Origin: Erythrobacter sp.
GTDB taxonomy: Bacteria; Pseudomonadota; Alphaproteobacteria; Sphingomonadales; Sphingomonadaceae
Assembly: GCA_009993605.1 (NCBI GenBank)
Contig: JAACTB010000007.1
Span: 434,001-498,000, forward strand
Direction: 5' to 3'
DNA: 64,000 nucleotides
Shown here: in pieces, positions 35,843-45,941 of the stretch
Layout of the letters: each line of letters opens with the position of its first letter
Position numbering within the stretch: the stretch's first letter is position 1
Notes under the pieces: model-generated
Databases searched by the model: none
Told to the model about the DNA's origin: nothing
The model's input: the letters and a program-made list of their open reading frames with translations, nothing else
Position numbers and translations under genes: made by a program

Positions 35843-36892
35843 TCAGGCCGCGGCCTGCCGGGAAAAGATCTGTGCGCGCTCGATCTTGAGGGCGAGGCGC
35901 TGGCCCGGTTGGGGACGCGGCGCTCCGCTGTCGATATCGACCTCGATCGGTGCCGCCTTGCCGGCGAGCTGGCCCTCCACGCGCCATACCCCGCCCTTGC
36001 GATAGGCGGCCGAGACCACAATCGGCAGGCACCCATCGCTGTCATCGGCGATGGTGACGTCGTGCGGACGGAAATCGAGCCGCGCCGCCCCCTCGGCGAG
36101 CGCGCCGATATGGGTGAAGATCGATTGCCCGTGAAATGTCGCGGTTCCGCCGACCATGTCGACAGGAAGGCTGTTGGTGTCGCCGACGAAATCGGACACG
36201 AAGCCGCTATGCGGATGCATGTAGATCTGGTCGGGCGTACCGACCTGCTCAATCACGCCGTGATCCATGACCGCCACCCGGTCCGCCAGTTCGAGCGCCT
36301 CGTCCTGGTCGTGCGTGACGAAGATCGAGGTCAGGCCCATCTGCTCGTGCAGGGTGCGCAACCACCGGCGCAGATCCTTGCGCACCTTCGCGTCGAGCGC
36401 GCCGAAGGGTTCGTCGAGCAGGAGCAGTTTGGGTTCGACCGCCAGCGCGCGGGCGAGCGCGACGCGCTGTCGCTGCCCGCCCGAAAGCTGGCCGGGATAG
36501 CGATTGCCGAGATCGGCGAGTTGCACCAGGTCGAGCAGCTCTAGCGCCCGCTTGCGGATTTCCGTCTTGCCGGGCAGCTGACCGCGCGGCCTGACGGATA
36601 GGCCGAACCCGACATTCTCGGCGACCGTCATGTGCTTGAACAGGGCGTAATGCTGGAACACGAAGCCGACCTGCCGCTGCGCGACCGCCAGATGGGTCAC
36701 GTCTTCACCCTCGAAACGCACCCTGCCCGCATCGGGAAAGGCCAGCCCCGCGATGATGCGCAACAGCGTGGTCTTGCCCGAACCCGAAGGCCCCAGCAGC
36801 GCGAGAAATTCGCCGTCGCGCACTTTCAGGTCGATCGATTTGAGCGCTTCGAACGTGGCAAAGCGTTTGGTGATGGATTCCAGCGTGATCAC
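35843..36892 (-). CDS. cysA: Sulfate/thiosulfate ABC transporter ATPase
   Basis: 349-residue ATP-binding subunit. Walker [16 protein letters not shown]-loop FVFQHYALF, signature [15 protein letters not shown], Walker [13 protein letters not shown] and the H-loop [12 protein letters not shown] are all intact; a C-terminal TOBE-like regulatory region ([10 protein letters not shown]) follows. Start is GTG 36892, overlapping the CysW stop by 4 bp (GTGA). [10 protein letters not shown] is the CysA-type linker. Powers sulfate or thiosulfate import with CysT/CysW. Confidence 0.95.
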   Translation of the reverse strand: MITLESITKRFATFEALKSIDLKVRDGEFLALLGPSGSGKTTLLRIIAGLAFPDAGRVRFEGEDVTHLAVAQRQVGFVFQHYALFKHMTVAENVGFGLSVRPRGQLPGKTEIRKRALELLDLVQLADLGNRYPGQLSGGQRQRVALARALAVEPKLLLLDEPFGALDAKVRKDLRRWLRTLHEQMGLTSIFVTHDQDEALELADRVAVMDHGVIEQVGTPDQIYMHPHSGFVSDFVGDTNSLPVDMVGGTATFHGQSIFTHIGALAEGAARLDFRPHDVTIADDSDGCLPIVVSAAYRKGGVWRVEGQLAGKAAPIEVDIDSGAPRPQPGQRLALKIERAQIFSRQAAA

Positions 36893-37731
36893 GATCCGGC
36901 TCCTTGTCTGACATAGGAGAAGCGCCATTCGAGTGCGGTCTTCACGACCAGCGTCACCAGCGCGAGCAAGGCGAGAAGCGAAGCCACGGCGAAGGCGGCG
37001 ACGAAATTGTATTCGTTGTAGAGAATCTCGACATGCAGCGGCATCGTGTTGGTGAGCCCGCGCAGGTGCCCCGACACGACCGAGACCGCGCCGAACTCTC
37101 CCATCGCGCGCGCATTGCAGAGCAAAACGCCGTATAGCAGGCCCCAGCGGATATTGGGCAGCGTGACCTTGCAAAAGGTCTGGAACCCCGTGGCACCGAG
37201 CGACAGTGCCGCTTCCTCGTCGTCGCGGCCCTGTTCCTGCATCAACGGAATCAGCTCGCGCGCGACGAACGGGAACGTCACGAACACGGTCGCCAGCACG
37301 ATCCCGGGCACCGCGAAGATGATCTGGATGTCGTATTCGCGCAACACCGGCCCCAGCAGGCCGTTCATTCCGAACAGCAAGATGTAGACGAGCCCCGCGA
37401 CCACCGGTGACACCGAAAACGGCAGGTCGATGAATGTCACGAGCACACTGCGCCCGGGAAAGTCGAACTTGGCGATGGCCCAGCTCGCCGCGAGGCCGAA
37501 CGCGACGTTGAGCGGCACGGCGATCGCGGCGACCAAGAGCGTGAGACGGATCGCGGACAGAGCGTCGGGTTCGGCCAGCGCCTCCAAAAACGGCCCGAGC
37601 CCCTTCGACAGCGCCTCCACGAACACCGTCAGCAGCGGCAACAGGAGAAAGATGCAGAGAAAGCCCAGCGCCAGACCGATCAAGCAGATCGCGGCAGGTG
37701 TCTTACGGCGGGGAGGCGATCCGGCGATCAT
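36889..37731 (-). CDS. cysW: Sulfate ABC transporter permease CysW
   Basis: 280-residue inner-membrane permease with about six helices and the EAA loop [25 protein letters not shown] in split form. [26 protein letters not shown] is the CysW-type signature near the end. ATG 37731 overlaps the CysT stop (ATGA); a frame extending to 38016 only reads through cysT. Partners are CysT, CysA and the lipoprotein Sbp. Confidence 0.94.
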   Translation of the reverse strand: MIAGSPPRRKTPAAICLIGLALGFLCIFLLLPLLTVFVEALSKGLGPFLEALAEPDALSAIRLTLLVAAIAVPLNVAFGLAASWAIAKFDFPGRSVLVTFIDLPFSVSPVVAGLVYILLFGMNGLLGPVLREYDIQIIFAVPGIVLATVFVTFPFVARELIPLMQEQGRDDEEAALSLGATGFQTFCKVTLPNIRWGLLYGVLLCNARAMGEFGAVSVVSGHLRGLTNTMPLHVEILYNEYNFVAAFAVASLLALLALVTLVVKTALEWRFSYVRQGAGS

Positions 37732-38636
37732 GCGCCGGTCCTGTGCCGGCTCCACGCCTGGACCACGTTGATGAACAACAGCATGGCGAAGCTGATCGCC
37801 AGCATCACCAGCGCAATCGCAGTCGCCCCATCGTAATTGTACTGTTCCAATTGGGTAACGATCAGAAGCGGCGCGATTTCGGATTCGAAAGGCATATTGC
37901 CAGCGATGAAGATCACCGATCCGTATTCCCCGACGCCGCGCGCCAGAGCGAGTGCGAAGCCGGTCAGAAGCGCGGGCATGATCGCGGGAAAGATGACGTG
38001 GGCGAACACTTGCCAAGGCTGCGCGCCGAGTGACAGGGCCGCTTCCTCGACCTCGACATTGAGGTCGATTAATACCGGTTCCACGGACCGGACGATGAAG
38101 GGCAGGCCGATGAAAATTAGCGCGATGGTGATGCCGATCGGGTTGTAGGCGGCAGTGATCCCCAACGGCTCGAGATACTGGCCGAGCCAGCCATTATTGG
38201 CATAAATCGCGGTCAGCGCGATGCCAGCCACCGCTGTCGGCAGTGCGAAGGGCAGATCGATAAGCGCGTCGAACATCCGCCTGCCGGGAAAGGTGTAGCG
38301 CGTGAACACCCAGGCGATAATCAGGCCAAACACGCCGTTCACCAGCGCGGCGGCCAAAGCGGTTCCGAAACTGATCCGATAGGCGGCGATGGCGCGCGGC
38401 GAGAAGGCGACCTGGGCGAAAGCTTCCCACCCCATTCCCGCCGAACGCAGGAAAATCAACGATAGCGGGATGAGCACGATCAGCGACAGCCAAGCGAGCG
38501 TGAAACCCATCGTCAGGCCGAAGCCGGGGATGATGGAGCGCGGACGTTTGGCCTTGCGTCCCCGCCGCCAACGCAGAGGCGAGCGGAAATCGAGGTACTG
38601 TCCTTCGATTGCTGCGGGTGCCGCGAGGGAAGCCAT
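37728..38636 (-). CDS. cysT: Sulfate ABC transporter permease CysT
   Basis: 302-residue permease with about six helices and EAA loop [29 protein letters not shown] in split form. [21 protein letters not shown] and [19 protein letters not shown] are typical of CysT/CysU. A basic N-terminal tail ([10 protein letters not shown]) precedes the first helix, so the N-terminus is cytoplasmic. Its ATG shares one base with the Sbp stop (TGATG). Confidence 0.94.
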   Translation of the reverse strand: MASLAAPAAIEGQYLDFRSPLRWRRGRKAKRPRSIIPGFGLTMGFTLAWLSLIVLIPLSLIFLRSAGMGWEAFAQVAFSPRAIAAYRISFGTALAAALVNGVFGLIIAWVFTRYTFPGRRMFDALIDLPFALPTAVAGIALTAIYANNGWLGQYLEPLGITAAYNPIGITIALIFIGLPFIVRSVEPVLIDLNVEVEEAALSLGAQPWQVFAHVIFPAIMPALLTGFALALARGVGEYGSVIFIAGNMPFESEIAPLLIVTQLEQYNYDGATAIALVMLAISFAMLLFINVVQAWSRHRTGA

Positions 38637-39667
38637 CAGCGGCGCTGCTCGAAGATGCGGTCGAACACCCCGCCATCGTTGAAGAAGCGCTGCTGCGCCG
38701 CTTGCCAGCCGCCGAATTCCCCGTCGATCGTGACGAGGTTCACCTGCGGGAACTGCCGGGCGTATTTGGCCTTCACCGCTTCGGCGGTGGGGCGATAGAA
38801 ATTGCGCCCGATCACGTCCTGCGCTTCAGGCGTATAGAGGAATTCGAGATAGGCCTTGGCCAATTCCGTCGTCCCGTGCCGTGCGGCATTTCCGTCGAGC
38901 ACCGTGACGGGGGGTTCCGCCAGGATCGAGATCGAGGGCACCACGATATCGAACTTGTCCTCGCCCAGCTCCTTTTGCGCGAGAAAGGCCTCGTTCTCCC
39001 AGGCGAGCAGAACGTCGCCTATCCCGCGTTCGGAGAAGGTTGTGGTCGATCCGCGCGCGCCGCTGTCGAGGACGGGCACGTTGCGGAACAGGCGAGTGAC
39101 GAATTCCTGCGCCTGCGCGTCTCTGCCATAGCGCTGCTTGGCGAAGGCCCAGGCGGCGAGGAAATTCCAGCGTGCCCCGCCGCTGGTCTTCGGATTGGGA
39201 GTGATGACCTGGACACCCGGCTTAACCAGATCATCCCAGTCGCGAATGTCCTTGGGATTTCCCTCGCGCACCAGGAACACGATGGTAGAGGTGTAGGGAG
39301 AGGAGTTGTTCGGCAGGCGGCTCTGCCAGTCCTTGGACAGGGCATCGGTCTGCGCCGCGATCTCGTCGATATCGTAAGCGAGCGCGAGCGTGACCACATC
39401 GGCATCGAGCCCATCGATCACCGCACGCGCCTGCTTGCCCGCGCCGCCGTGGCTCATATTGATTTTGACGTTCTGCCCGGTCTCTTCCTTCCACTTGGCG
39501 GCGAAGAGCGGATTGATTTCCTCGTAGAGCTCGCGGGTCGGATCGTAGGAAACGTTGAGCAGCTCGACGGTGCCGCCATCCGTCTGCGATGAGGCGCCGG
39601 AACAGGCTGCGAGCGACAGGCCGAGCGCTGCAACAGATGCGAAAGCGAAGGTGCGAAGCGAAACCAT
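38636..39667 (-). CDS. sbp: Sulfate-binding lipoprotein Sbp/CysP
   Basis: 343-residue substrate-binding protein, lipid-anchored: the lipobox is LGLSLAAC at about residue 16. Family hallmarks are [34 protein letters not shown], the [18 protein letters not shown] sulfate-loop region and [21 protein letters not shown]. The start at ATG 39667 is chosen; upstream frame (39721) adds a non-signal leader. First gene of the ABC operon; a candidate promoter and operator sit just upstream, and the Rrf2 regulator gene lies next to it. Confidence 0.93.
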   Translation of the reverse strand: MVSLRTFAFASVAALGLSLAACSGASSQTDGGTVELLNVSYDPTRELYEEINPLFAAKWKEETGQNVKINMSHGGAGKQARAVIDGLDADVVTLALAYDIDEIAAQTDALSKDWQSRLPNNSSPYTSTIVFLVREGNPKDIRDWDDLVKPGVQVITPNPKTSGGARWNFLAAWAFAKQRYGRDAQAQEFVTRLFRNVPVLDSGARGSTTTFSERGIGDVLLAWENEAFLAQKELGEDKFDIVVPSISILAEPPVTVLDGNAARHGTTELAKAYLEFLYTPEAQDVIGRNFYRPTAEAVKAKYARQFPQVNLVTIDGEFGGWQAAQQRFFNDGGVFDRIFEQRR

Positions 39668-39711
39668 CGAGCGATATTCTCCGAACGAGCCGTCGATGCG
39701 GCCCGTTCGTC

Positions 39712-39744
39712 GAATTATCACCTAATCCCTATCGGTCAAATAGG
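39712..39744 (-). promoter_or_regulatory. Candidate promoter and operator of the sulfate ABC operon
   Basis: On the minus strand TTGACC (39739-39734) and TAATTC (39717-39712, 16-nt spacer), or GATAAT (39719-39714), look like a sigma-70 promoter for sbp. The -35 lies inside a perfect inverted repeat CCTAT-N7-ATAGG (39728-39744), a sensible place for repressor binding. The adjacent Rrf2 protein is the obvious candidate regulator. No binding evidence. Confidence 0.4.
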
Positions 39745-39756
39745 TAATTAACCGAC

Positions 39757-40203
39757 TTACGCGATTTTGCGCCTTTGATCGCGATCCCGACCTTCGGCCA
39801 GGGCTGCGCCGATCGTGCGATTGTCCAGGACAGCCCGGCTCGCATCGTAGGACCGGCCGAGTTCGCGGCGAAGCACGCAGGCGCGTTCGTCTACGCAATC
39901 GTCGCAGGGGCGATATGCTTGGCGCGAAAGGCATGGCAGGGGTGCCAGCGGACCTTCAAAGATCCGCAGAATTTCGCCGAACGTGATCGTATCCGCGGGG
40001 CGCAGCATGACATAGCCACCGCTTTTGCCGCGGCGACTCTCGAGAATTCCGGCCTTGCGGAGGTCGAGCAGAATCTGTTCGAGAAATTTGTGAGGGATTG
40101 CATGCTCGCGCGCGATTTCCGCGCTCGGCACGGCTTCACCTGCGGGGGCATCGGCGATCGCCAGGAGAGCGCGGAACGCATATCGGGCCTTGTTGGATAT
40201 CAT
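39757..40203 (-). CDS. Rrf2-family transcriptional regulator
   Basis: 148-residue Rrf2/IscR/CymR-type regulator. The winged helix begins MISNKARYAFRALLAIA and includes EIAREHAIPHKFLEQILLDLRKAG and the wing SRRGKSGGYVML. A Cys-rich loop CLSRQAYRPCDDCVDERACVLR follows at about residues 92-113; four Cys could bind a cluster or metal or act as a thiol sensor. In sulfur-regulating Rrf2 proteins (CymR) this region is not usually so Cys-rich, while IscR has three. It lies between the SLC13 permease and the Sbp operon. I infer it controls both (inference). Confidence 0.88.
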   Translation of the reverse strand: MISNKARYAFRALLAIADAPAGEAVPSAEIAREHAIPHKFLEQILLDLRKAGILESRRGKSGGYVMLRPADTITFGEILRIFEGPLAPLPCLSRQAYRPCDDCVDERACVLRRELGRSYDASRAVLDNRTIGAALAEGRDRDQRRKIA

Positions 40204-40246
40204 TCTGAATCCCTACCGGAAAACTATGGGTTCGGCAATCTTTCCC

Positions 40247-42013
40247 TCAGACGAGCATGCTCAGGACGACAAGGGCAATCACGAAGGCGATCGCGGTCAG
40301 CGGTGCGCCCAATCGCGCGAAATCGCCGAACCTGTAATTGCCTGCCCCCATCACGATTGCGTTGTTGTGGTGGCCAAAGGGGGTGAGGAAATCTATCGAT
40401 GCACCGATGGCGACCGCGATCAGCAAGGGCTGCAGCGGCGTGCCTGTCCGCACGGAAAGTTCGGCTGCGATGGGGCTCAGAATAATCGCGGTCGAGACGT
40501 TGTCGACGAAGGGGGTCAACGCGATTCCCATCGTCAACACCGCAGCAATCACCAAGATTGTCGCATCGCTCGGCAGGGCCTCCGCGATTGCATCGGCGAT
40601 GACGCGGGCGGCGCCGGTTTGCTCCACCGCCAGCCCCAGCGGGATCATGCAGGCAAGGAGGAGGACGATCCGCCAGTTGATTTCTCCCATCGCCTTGCGA
40701 ATATCCAGCAATCCGGTCGCCACCAGCGCCAGGACCACCCCTCCGAACGCAATCTCGACCGGCGCCAGCCCGAACGCGGTGGCGAGCACGCCCAGCGCGA
40801 ACAGGCCCGCGGCGAGGCCCGGCGGAGGGGCCGGCTCCGCATTGCGGCGAGCCGACAGCAACAGCAATCCGCATTCCTGCGCCGCCGCCTGAAGCTTTTC
40901 GCGCGGTCCGACCAGCCCCACGATATCGCCCATCGAGAACTGCAGATCGGTGAAGCGTCCTTCGATCCTTCCCCTCCGGCTCGCCAGGGTGCGGACCCGA
41001 ACATCGTCGCCCGCCATGGCGAGGAGATCCTCGACACGCGAGCCGACCAGCAGGCTCTCCGGCATCAGGATGGCATCTACCGCCGTCTCGTCGGGACCGG
41101 GCGCCATGTGGGTCAATTCGCCCCGCGCCTCCATCCGCTCCAGCACCCTCTCGTCGCACTCGATCAGCAGGCTGTCCCCGGCCTGCACCACGATGCTGTC
41201 GCGATGGGCGAAGAGATGGCGTTCGTCGCGCAGCACCGCATGGACCGCGACGGGGCCCAGGGTCTCCACTTCGGCAAGCTTCGTTCCCGCCAGCCGCGAT
41301 CCGGCGCCGATCACTCTCTGCGCGACGATCCGCTGCGCCGCGTGGTCGCCGCCTGTTTCGGGCAGAGATGCAAAGCGCGCGAAAACGCGCGGGGTGGCAG
41401 CGACGAGAAACAGAACGCCGATTATCGTAAGCGGGAACCCGACCAGACCGAGGTCGAAATAGCCCATCCCGCTCCCCGTCTCGTCGATAATCCACTGATT
41501 GACGACGAGATTCGCAGGCGTCCCGGTGAGCGAACACATCCCCCCGAGCAAAGTCGCGAAGGAAAGCGCCATCAGCACCCGCCCCGGGGGCATGTTGATG
41601 CGCCGGGTCAGGGAGATGGCTACCGGGAAAAGCAGGGCCAGGGCGCCGATATTGTTCATGAATACCGAAACGAAGGCGCCGGTCCCGCACAGGATCAGAA
41701 GCAGGGCCCGCTCGGACGACACGCGATCGGCCATGATGCGCGCGAAGTCGTCGATCAGGCGGCTCCGGGTTAGCACCGATACGATCAGGAGAATTTCGAC
41801 GACGGTCACCACCGCAGGGCTCGCAAAGCCTGCGAAAACCTGCTGCGCCGGAACGAGGCCGAGTGCGAACGCCGCGGCAAGGCCTGCGAGAGCCACGACC
41901 TCGACACGCCAGCGCTCGCTTGCGAACGCCAGCAGCATGATCGCCAGGAGCGCTACGATGGCTATTTGGTCGAAACCCACCACGCCTCGATAGCGCCGGC
42001 TGACGGATTGCAC
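40247..42013 (-). CDS. SLC13-type anion permease with RCK_C domains
   Basis: 588-residue divalent-anion:sodium symporter-like protein. About five helices (first at AIVALLAIMLLAFAS) precede two TrkA_C/RCK_C cytoplasmic domains (about 205-375) and then further helices. TM signature motifs are NNIGALALLFPVAI and, in the second half, TPFVDNVSTAIILSPIAAEL and TPFGHHNNAIVMG. SLC13/DASS proteins with RCK_C are often sulfate transporters. Start is GTG 42013; a GTG at 41980 nearer a GAGG could be the true start. It precedes the Rrf2 gene by 43 bp. Confidence 0.88.
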   Translation of the reverse strand: MQSVSRRYRGVVGFDQIAIVALLAIMLLAFASERWRVEVVALAGLAAAFALGLVPAQQVFAGFASPAVVTVVEILLIVSVLTRSRLIDDFARIMADRVSSERALLLILCGTGAFVSVFMNNIGALALLFPVAISLTRRINMPPGRVLMALSFATLLGGMCSLTGTPANLVVNQWIIDETGSGMGYFDLGLVGFPLTIIGVLFLVAATPRVFARFASLPETGGDHAAQRIVAQRVIGAGSRLAGTKLAEVETLGPVAVHAVLRDERHLFAHRDSIVVQAGDSLLIECDERVLERMEARGELTHMAPGPDETAVDAILMPESLLVGSRVEDLLAMAGDDVRVRTLASRRGRIEGRFTDLQFSMGDIVGLVGPREKLQAAAQECGLLLLSARRNAEPAPPPGLAAGLFALGVLATAFGLAPVEIAFGGVVLALVATGLLDIRKAMGEINWRIVLLLACMIPLGLAVEQTGAARVIADAIAEALPSDATILVIAAVLTMGIALTPFVDNVSTAIILSPIAAELSVRTGTPLQPLLIAVAIGASIDFLTPFGHHNNAIVMGAGNYRFGDFARLGAPLTAIAFVIALVVLSMLV

Positions 42014-42289
42014 AGCCCAATAGACGCTTGGAGGCTGAAGGACGATCCGCGAAGGTGAACCAAGAGTTGCACGAAAACCTGGGATTGGAGCTTCGCGTCA
42101 CAGTCCGCTAAGCGCCATCCGATCGCTGGCCCCAGAAAGTCCTGCACCGGCTCAGAAGTCGTCAATCGAATTGAGCGACTTTTCCGATCATTTGATCTCC
42201 GAATACGCTTGGGATTGAAAAATCGACGAAATATCTCGATGGATGGGAATAACAGCCTTATCAGCGGCAGGATCGCGATCGGATCGTAA

Positions 42290-44197
42290 ATGCAGACAGT
42301 CGAAGCAAGGTCCGTCGATGAGGTCTCGAGCGATGATGCCCTTACCGGCCTCTTGCGTCTGGCGCGCCAACTCTTTCAAACGCCCGCAGCGGCGTTCTGG
42401 GTCCGGGAGCGCGGGACGGAGCGCCTGGCGGCCTGCCTCGGCGACGAACAAGCCCTTCGCACGGCCTACGACGCAGACTTGCGAGCAAAATTCGAAGACC
42501 GCCAGTTCGTTGTCCTTCCTGACATCAATGCCGAAGAAGACCCCTTCAGATTCAAGGCGGGTATCCGCGAAAAGCTGGCAAGCGGACTTGCGAGTGTAAC
42601 TCTGATCATCGCGGATACGAAAGCCCGCCCGCCGGGGATCATCGGCGAGCAGCGCAGTGCATTCCAGGCGATCTGCGCGCAGGCCGTCACGCAACTCGAA
42701 TTGCGCCATTCACAAGCTACCCAAGCCAAGATGATGGATCGGCTGTCTTTTTTCGATCGCCTGGCATCCGCGACTCAAGAGCTGGAGGATGCCACCGCGA
42801 TCATGCGGACCGTCGCGCGATTGACGGGCGAATTTCTCGACGTTTCCATTTGTGCCTATGCCGACATGCATGCGGACGAGAATGGCTTCACCATCACGGG
42901 AGATTGGACGGCTCCCGGATCGGCCAGCATCGTCGGCACTTACAAACTTTCCGACTTCGGCGACTTCGCGGTTTCCAATCTCACTTCAAAACTGCCGCTC
43001 GTCGTGGACGATGTGATCGCCCAGCTTCCATCCGATGCGGCCGCGACCTTTCAAAGCATCGGTATCGCCGCGACGATCTGCTTGCCGCTGGTCAAGGACG
43101 ACAGGCTGATTGCCCTGATGGCGGTTCACGACGCAAGACCGCGGATATGGACGGATGCGGAACTCGGTCTGATCGGTGAGGTGGTGGAGCGGTCTTGGGC
43201 GCATATCGAGCGCGTCCGGGCCGAGCGGATCCTTCGCGAGACGAGCCGTCGGCTCAACGCCATCCTGAGCAACACGCGCGAGGCGGTGTTTCTCATGGAT
43301 GAGCAACAGATTTGCGTCTACGCCAACGCCGCTGCGGAGCAATTGACCGGCTATTCCTTCGAAGCCATGCGGGGACGCCCGCTGCACGATGTCGTCCATC
43401 ACAAGAAGCCCGACGGATCGCACTACCCGATCGAGGAATGCCCGATCGATCGCGCCTTTCCCGAACGCGCGCAGACCTCCGGCGAGGAATTGTTCGTCGC
43501 GCCGGACGGGTCCTTCTATCCGGTCGGTTTCACTGCCAGCCCGGTCCTCGACGATGAGGGGAAGCCGATCGGGACGGTCATCGAAGCTCGCAACATTGCT
43601 GACGAGAAGCGGTTTCAGGAGCATCAGGTGCTGCTGATCGACGAGCTGAACCACCGCGCAAAGAACCTGCTGGCGATCGTGCAGGGTCTGGTTGCGCAAA
43701 CGATGACGTCATCCGATCCCGAGATCCGCAAGGCACTCGAAGGTCGGCTGATGGCTTTGGCCGCGGCGCACAGTCTGCTGACGAAGAAGAATTGGGAGCC
43801 AGCCCCGCTGAGGCAGCTGGTGCAGGATGCCATCGGCCCCCACGTCGCGGGCCACGCTGTCAGCATGGAAGGCCCCGAATTGATGCTCCCTTCCAAGACG
43901 GCGATATCGATGGTTCTGGCGGTGCACGAGCTGGCGACGAATGCCGTGAAATACGGCAGCCTTTCCGTGCCCGGTGGCGGCGTGGATGTGCGCTGGAATG
44001 TCGAGGGCGACGAGTTGGAGTTTCAGTGGCAGGAGTTCGGGGGACCACCGGTCGTCGCCCCTGCGAAGCGCGGTTTCGGCAGCAAAATGCTGGAACGCGG
44101 GCTGGCGGCGGAACTTGACGGGAGCGTGGAGATTGAGTTCCTCACCGAAGGAGTAAGCTGTAAAGTGCGCGCATCCATTCCCAGATTGCCGGCATGA
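42290..44197 (+). CDS. GAF-PAS HWE-family histidine kinase
   Basis: 635-residue cytoplasmic sensor kinase. GAF-like domains occupy about residues 10-135 and 150-300, a PAS domain about 315-450 (RRLNAILSNTREAVFLMDEQQ), then the HWE phosphoacceptor LIDELNHRAKNLLAIVQGLV (His about residue 454) and ATPase domain with VHELATNAVKYGSLS. The N-box Asn and HWE motif are intact. No transmembrane segment. The stop overlaps the response regulator start (ATGA), so the two form a two-component pair. The signal is unknown; HWE kinases often respond to light or stress. Confidence 0.92.
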   Translation: MQTVEARSVDEVSSDDALTGLLRLARQLFQTPAAAFWVRERGTERLAACLGDEQALRTAYDADLRAKFEDRQFVVLPDINAEEDPFRFKAGIREKLASGLASVTLIIADTKARPPGIIGEQRSAFQAICAQAVTQLELRHSQATQAKMMDRLSFFDRLASATQELEDATAIMRTVARLTGEFLDVSICAYADMHADENGFTITGDWTAPGSASIVGTYKLSDFGDFAVSNLTSKLPLVVDDVIAQLPSDAAATFQSIGIAATICLPLVKDDRLIALMAVHDARPRIWTDAELGLIGEVVERSWAHIERVRAERILRETSRRLNAILSNTREAVFLMDEQQICVYANAAAEQLTGYSFEAMRGRPLHDVVHHKKPDGSHYPIEECPIDRAFPERAQTSGEELFVAPDGSFYPVGFTASPVLDDEGKPIGTVIEARNIADEKRFQEHQVLLIDELNHRAKNLLAIVQGLVAQTMTSSDPEIRKALEGRLMALAAAHSLLTKKNWEPAPLRQLVQDAIGPHVAGHAVSMEGPELMLPSKTAISMVLAVHELATNAVKYGSLSVPGGGVDVRWNVEGDELEFQWQEFGGPPVVAPAKRGFGSKMLERGLAAELDGSVEIEFLTEGVSCKVRASIPRLPA

Positions 44198-44550
44198 GAG
44201 CGTTTGAGGACAAGACCGTTCTCGTCGTGGAAGACGAACCGATCGTTGCGATGCATACCGAAGATCTTCTGACGGATCTCGGCTTCAAGACCGTCGTGGT
44301 GGCAGGCGGCGTCGACCGCGCTTTGAGGGCGCTTGCCGCGTCTTGCGTGGATGTCGCTGTTCTCGACGTAAATCTAAATGGGGAAAAAAGCTTCCCGATC
44401 GCGGAACACCTCGCCCAGCGATCGATCCCCTTCCTCTTCGCCACGGGCTATAGTGATCAGGAAACCCCGTTTCCCGATGCGATCATGATCAACAAGCCGT
44501 TCAATTCGGAAGCGCTCGAAAGCGGGCTGCGTACTATTCTGTCCGATTGA
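44194..44550 (+). CDS. Stand-alone response regulator receiver
   Basis: 118-residue CheY-like receiver domain without an output domain. Acidic pocket EDEP (residues about 13-16), phospho-acceptor Asp in VAVLDVNLNG (about 53), Thr/Ser in LFATGYSD and the conserved Lys in MINKPFN. The overlap with the HWE kinase (ATGA) points to cognate partners. With no DNA-binding output it likely acts through another protein. Confidence 0.93.
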   Translation: MRAFEDKTVLVVEDEPIVAMHTEDLLTDLGFKTVVVAGGVDRALRALAASCVDVAVLDVNLNGEKSFPIAEHLAQRSIPFLFATGYSDQETPFPDAIMINKPFNSEALESGLRTILSD

Positions 44551-44692
44551 AAAGACAGGTCGCGAATTGGGCTAGCTAACGCGAAGGCGAACGGCAGCTT
44601 TCGGCTTAACCTGGCAGGCGACAATCGGCTCTCGGCCTAGCAAATGACCTTACAGTGGGGTTAGCCCGTCTGCTAATCGCACAGGTGCTGTA

Positions 44693-45484
44693 TCATTTCC
44701 TTCCAGAAACGCTCGTTGCATCCAAAATCACGCGAACGGTCTCCTCTGGGCGATCCCACATCGGGAAGTGCCCACTTCGTTCGAACCAGTGCAATGTCGC
44801 TTCAGGGAAGGCTTTCATCGCACGATCCGCCTGTTGCGGAAGACACAGCCGATCCTTGCGTCCCCAGCCGATGACAACGGGCGCAGCCGTTTTCGCAGGA
44901 CCCTTCTGCATCGCGCCGTTGGCGAGATCCTTCACGAGCGAATTGACGGTGCGCGTATCGGCCAATGATTTCAGTTCACGCGCAACGAATGCCGGGTCGA
45001 GCGCCCATGGCCTCGCTGAGAGTTGGGCCATCAACGCTGTTCGCCCTGCGACATTTCCGGTGATGGCGGAAAGTGCCGGTCGCAGCGCGCGAACCAGAGC
45101 AACCGATGGCGTTATGGTGGCTTTGAAGAAAGTGCGCTCCCACCCCTGCCAGAAGCCGCCCGGATCCAGTGCGACGACTGCGCCCGCTTGGCCGCGCCGC
45201 GCCATCTCGAGCACCAGGCGAGCTCCCAACGAACTGCCTACCATATCGATACCTGTGAGATTCTCCGCGCCGAGCCATTCGTCCAAACTGCGCGCGAGAC
45301 CGTCGAACGTGCCGCTGTCGGGCTCTTCAGGTGTCTGCCCATGACCGGGCAAGTCTATGGCAATAACCTCCCTGTCTCGAGAAAGCGCAGGCGAGATCGT
45401 GTCCCACGAGCCGCAGGTTGCCCCCAGCCCGTGGACAAGGAGAAGGGGTTTTCCGCGCCCCGTGCGCGTATAATGCATGGTCAT
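44693..45484 (-). CDS. Alpha/beta hydrolase
   Basis: 263-residue hydrolase with oxyanion-region LLLVHGLGATCGSW, nucleophile elbow MVGSSLGARL (Ser about residue 84), acidic Asp near IGWGRKDRLCL and catalytic His in ERSGHFPMWDRPEE. Resembles serine hydrolases of the MhpC/BphD-like group, but substrate is not deducible. No signal peptide. ATG 45484 or 45478 may be the start. Isolated between the kinase pair and the Crp gene. Confidence 0.85.
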   Translation of the reverse strand: MTMHYTRTGRGKPLLLVHGLGATCGSWDTISPALSRDREVIAIDLPGHGQTPEEPDSGTFDGLARSLDEWLGAENLTGIDMVGSSLGARLVLEMARRGQAGAVVALDPGGFWQGWERTFFKATITPSVALVRALRPALSAITGNVAGRTALMAQLSARPWALDPAFVARELKSLADTRTVNSLVKDLANGAMQKGPAKTAAPVVIGWGRKDRLCLPQQADRAMKAFPEATLHWFERSGHFPMWDRPEETVRVILDATSVSGRK

Positions 45485-45941
45485 GTAATGGTAACGTCTC
45501 GCATTGACTTATGGGCCCGTCGAAATCTTATTCCCGACGGAGAGGCCAGAAGCGGACGGTCCGCTAATGGGCCACTTCCAGTCATTCTGCCAAGCACCAA
45601 ACCAGCAGATACGCGAGCGTTCGCCTCCTGACAGCTGCTATCCATTCCTAACCGCGATCCTGATAGCCAAACGCCGCGAAATCGATTGTATTACAAAGCG
45701 GGAGAAACCCGTTTTTCTTTCGTTTCGATGCCTGATGATCGTCTCAAACATCGGACCTTTGGTCACTCACATGGTCAGGTGTAAATATCGACAGAGAAGC
45801 AAGATCTCGCCGGAACATTGCGGCGACATTTTGGATTTGAGTGCTGAGATCCAAAAAAATAGTCAGGTTTCTGCGCAGATTCACAAATGTTGCTGCAACC
45901 ATCGATAGCGCGCTTATTCAGGAACGAGCGAACATAGCGCC
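45485..45941. other. Long gap before the Crp-type regulator
   Basis: 457 bases with no well-supported gene. A 134-codon plus frame (45504-45908) has no SD, no domain, a Cys-rich odd composition and is rejected. A small hairpin followed by TTTTT (45697-45716) resembles a terminator. An 8-bp inverted repeat TTTTGGAT/ATCCAAAA (45829-45836, 45849-45856) lies about 90 bases before the crp ATG and could be an operator. The sequence is visibly less GC-rich than its neighbours. Confidence 0.45.

Noticed and set aside
36705..36914. Small frames inside the cysA region
   Set aside because: They are out-of-frame parts of cysA, which has all ATPase motifs.
41962..42165. 67-codon minus frame upstream of the SLC13 permease
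   Set aside because: No domain; partly inside the permease start region and lacks SD.
45504..45908. 134-codon frame before the Crp gene
   Set aside because: No ribosome-binding site, no recognisable domain, and unusual composition; it covers the AT-richer gap.
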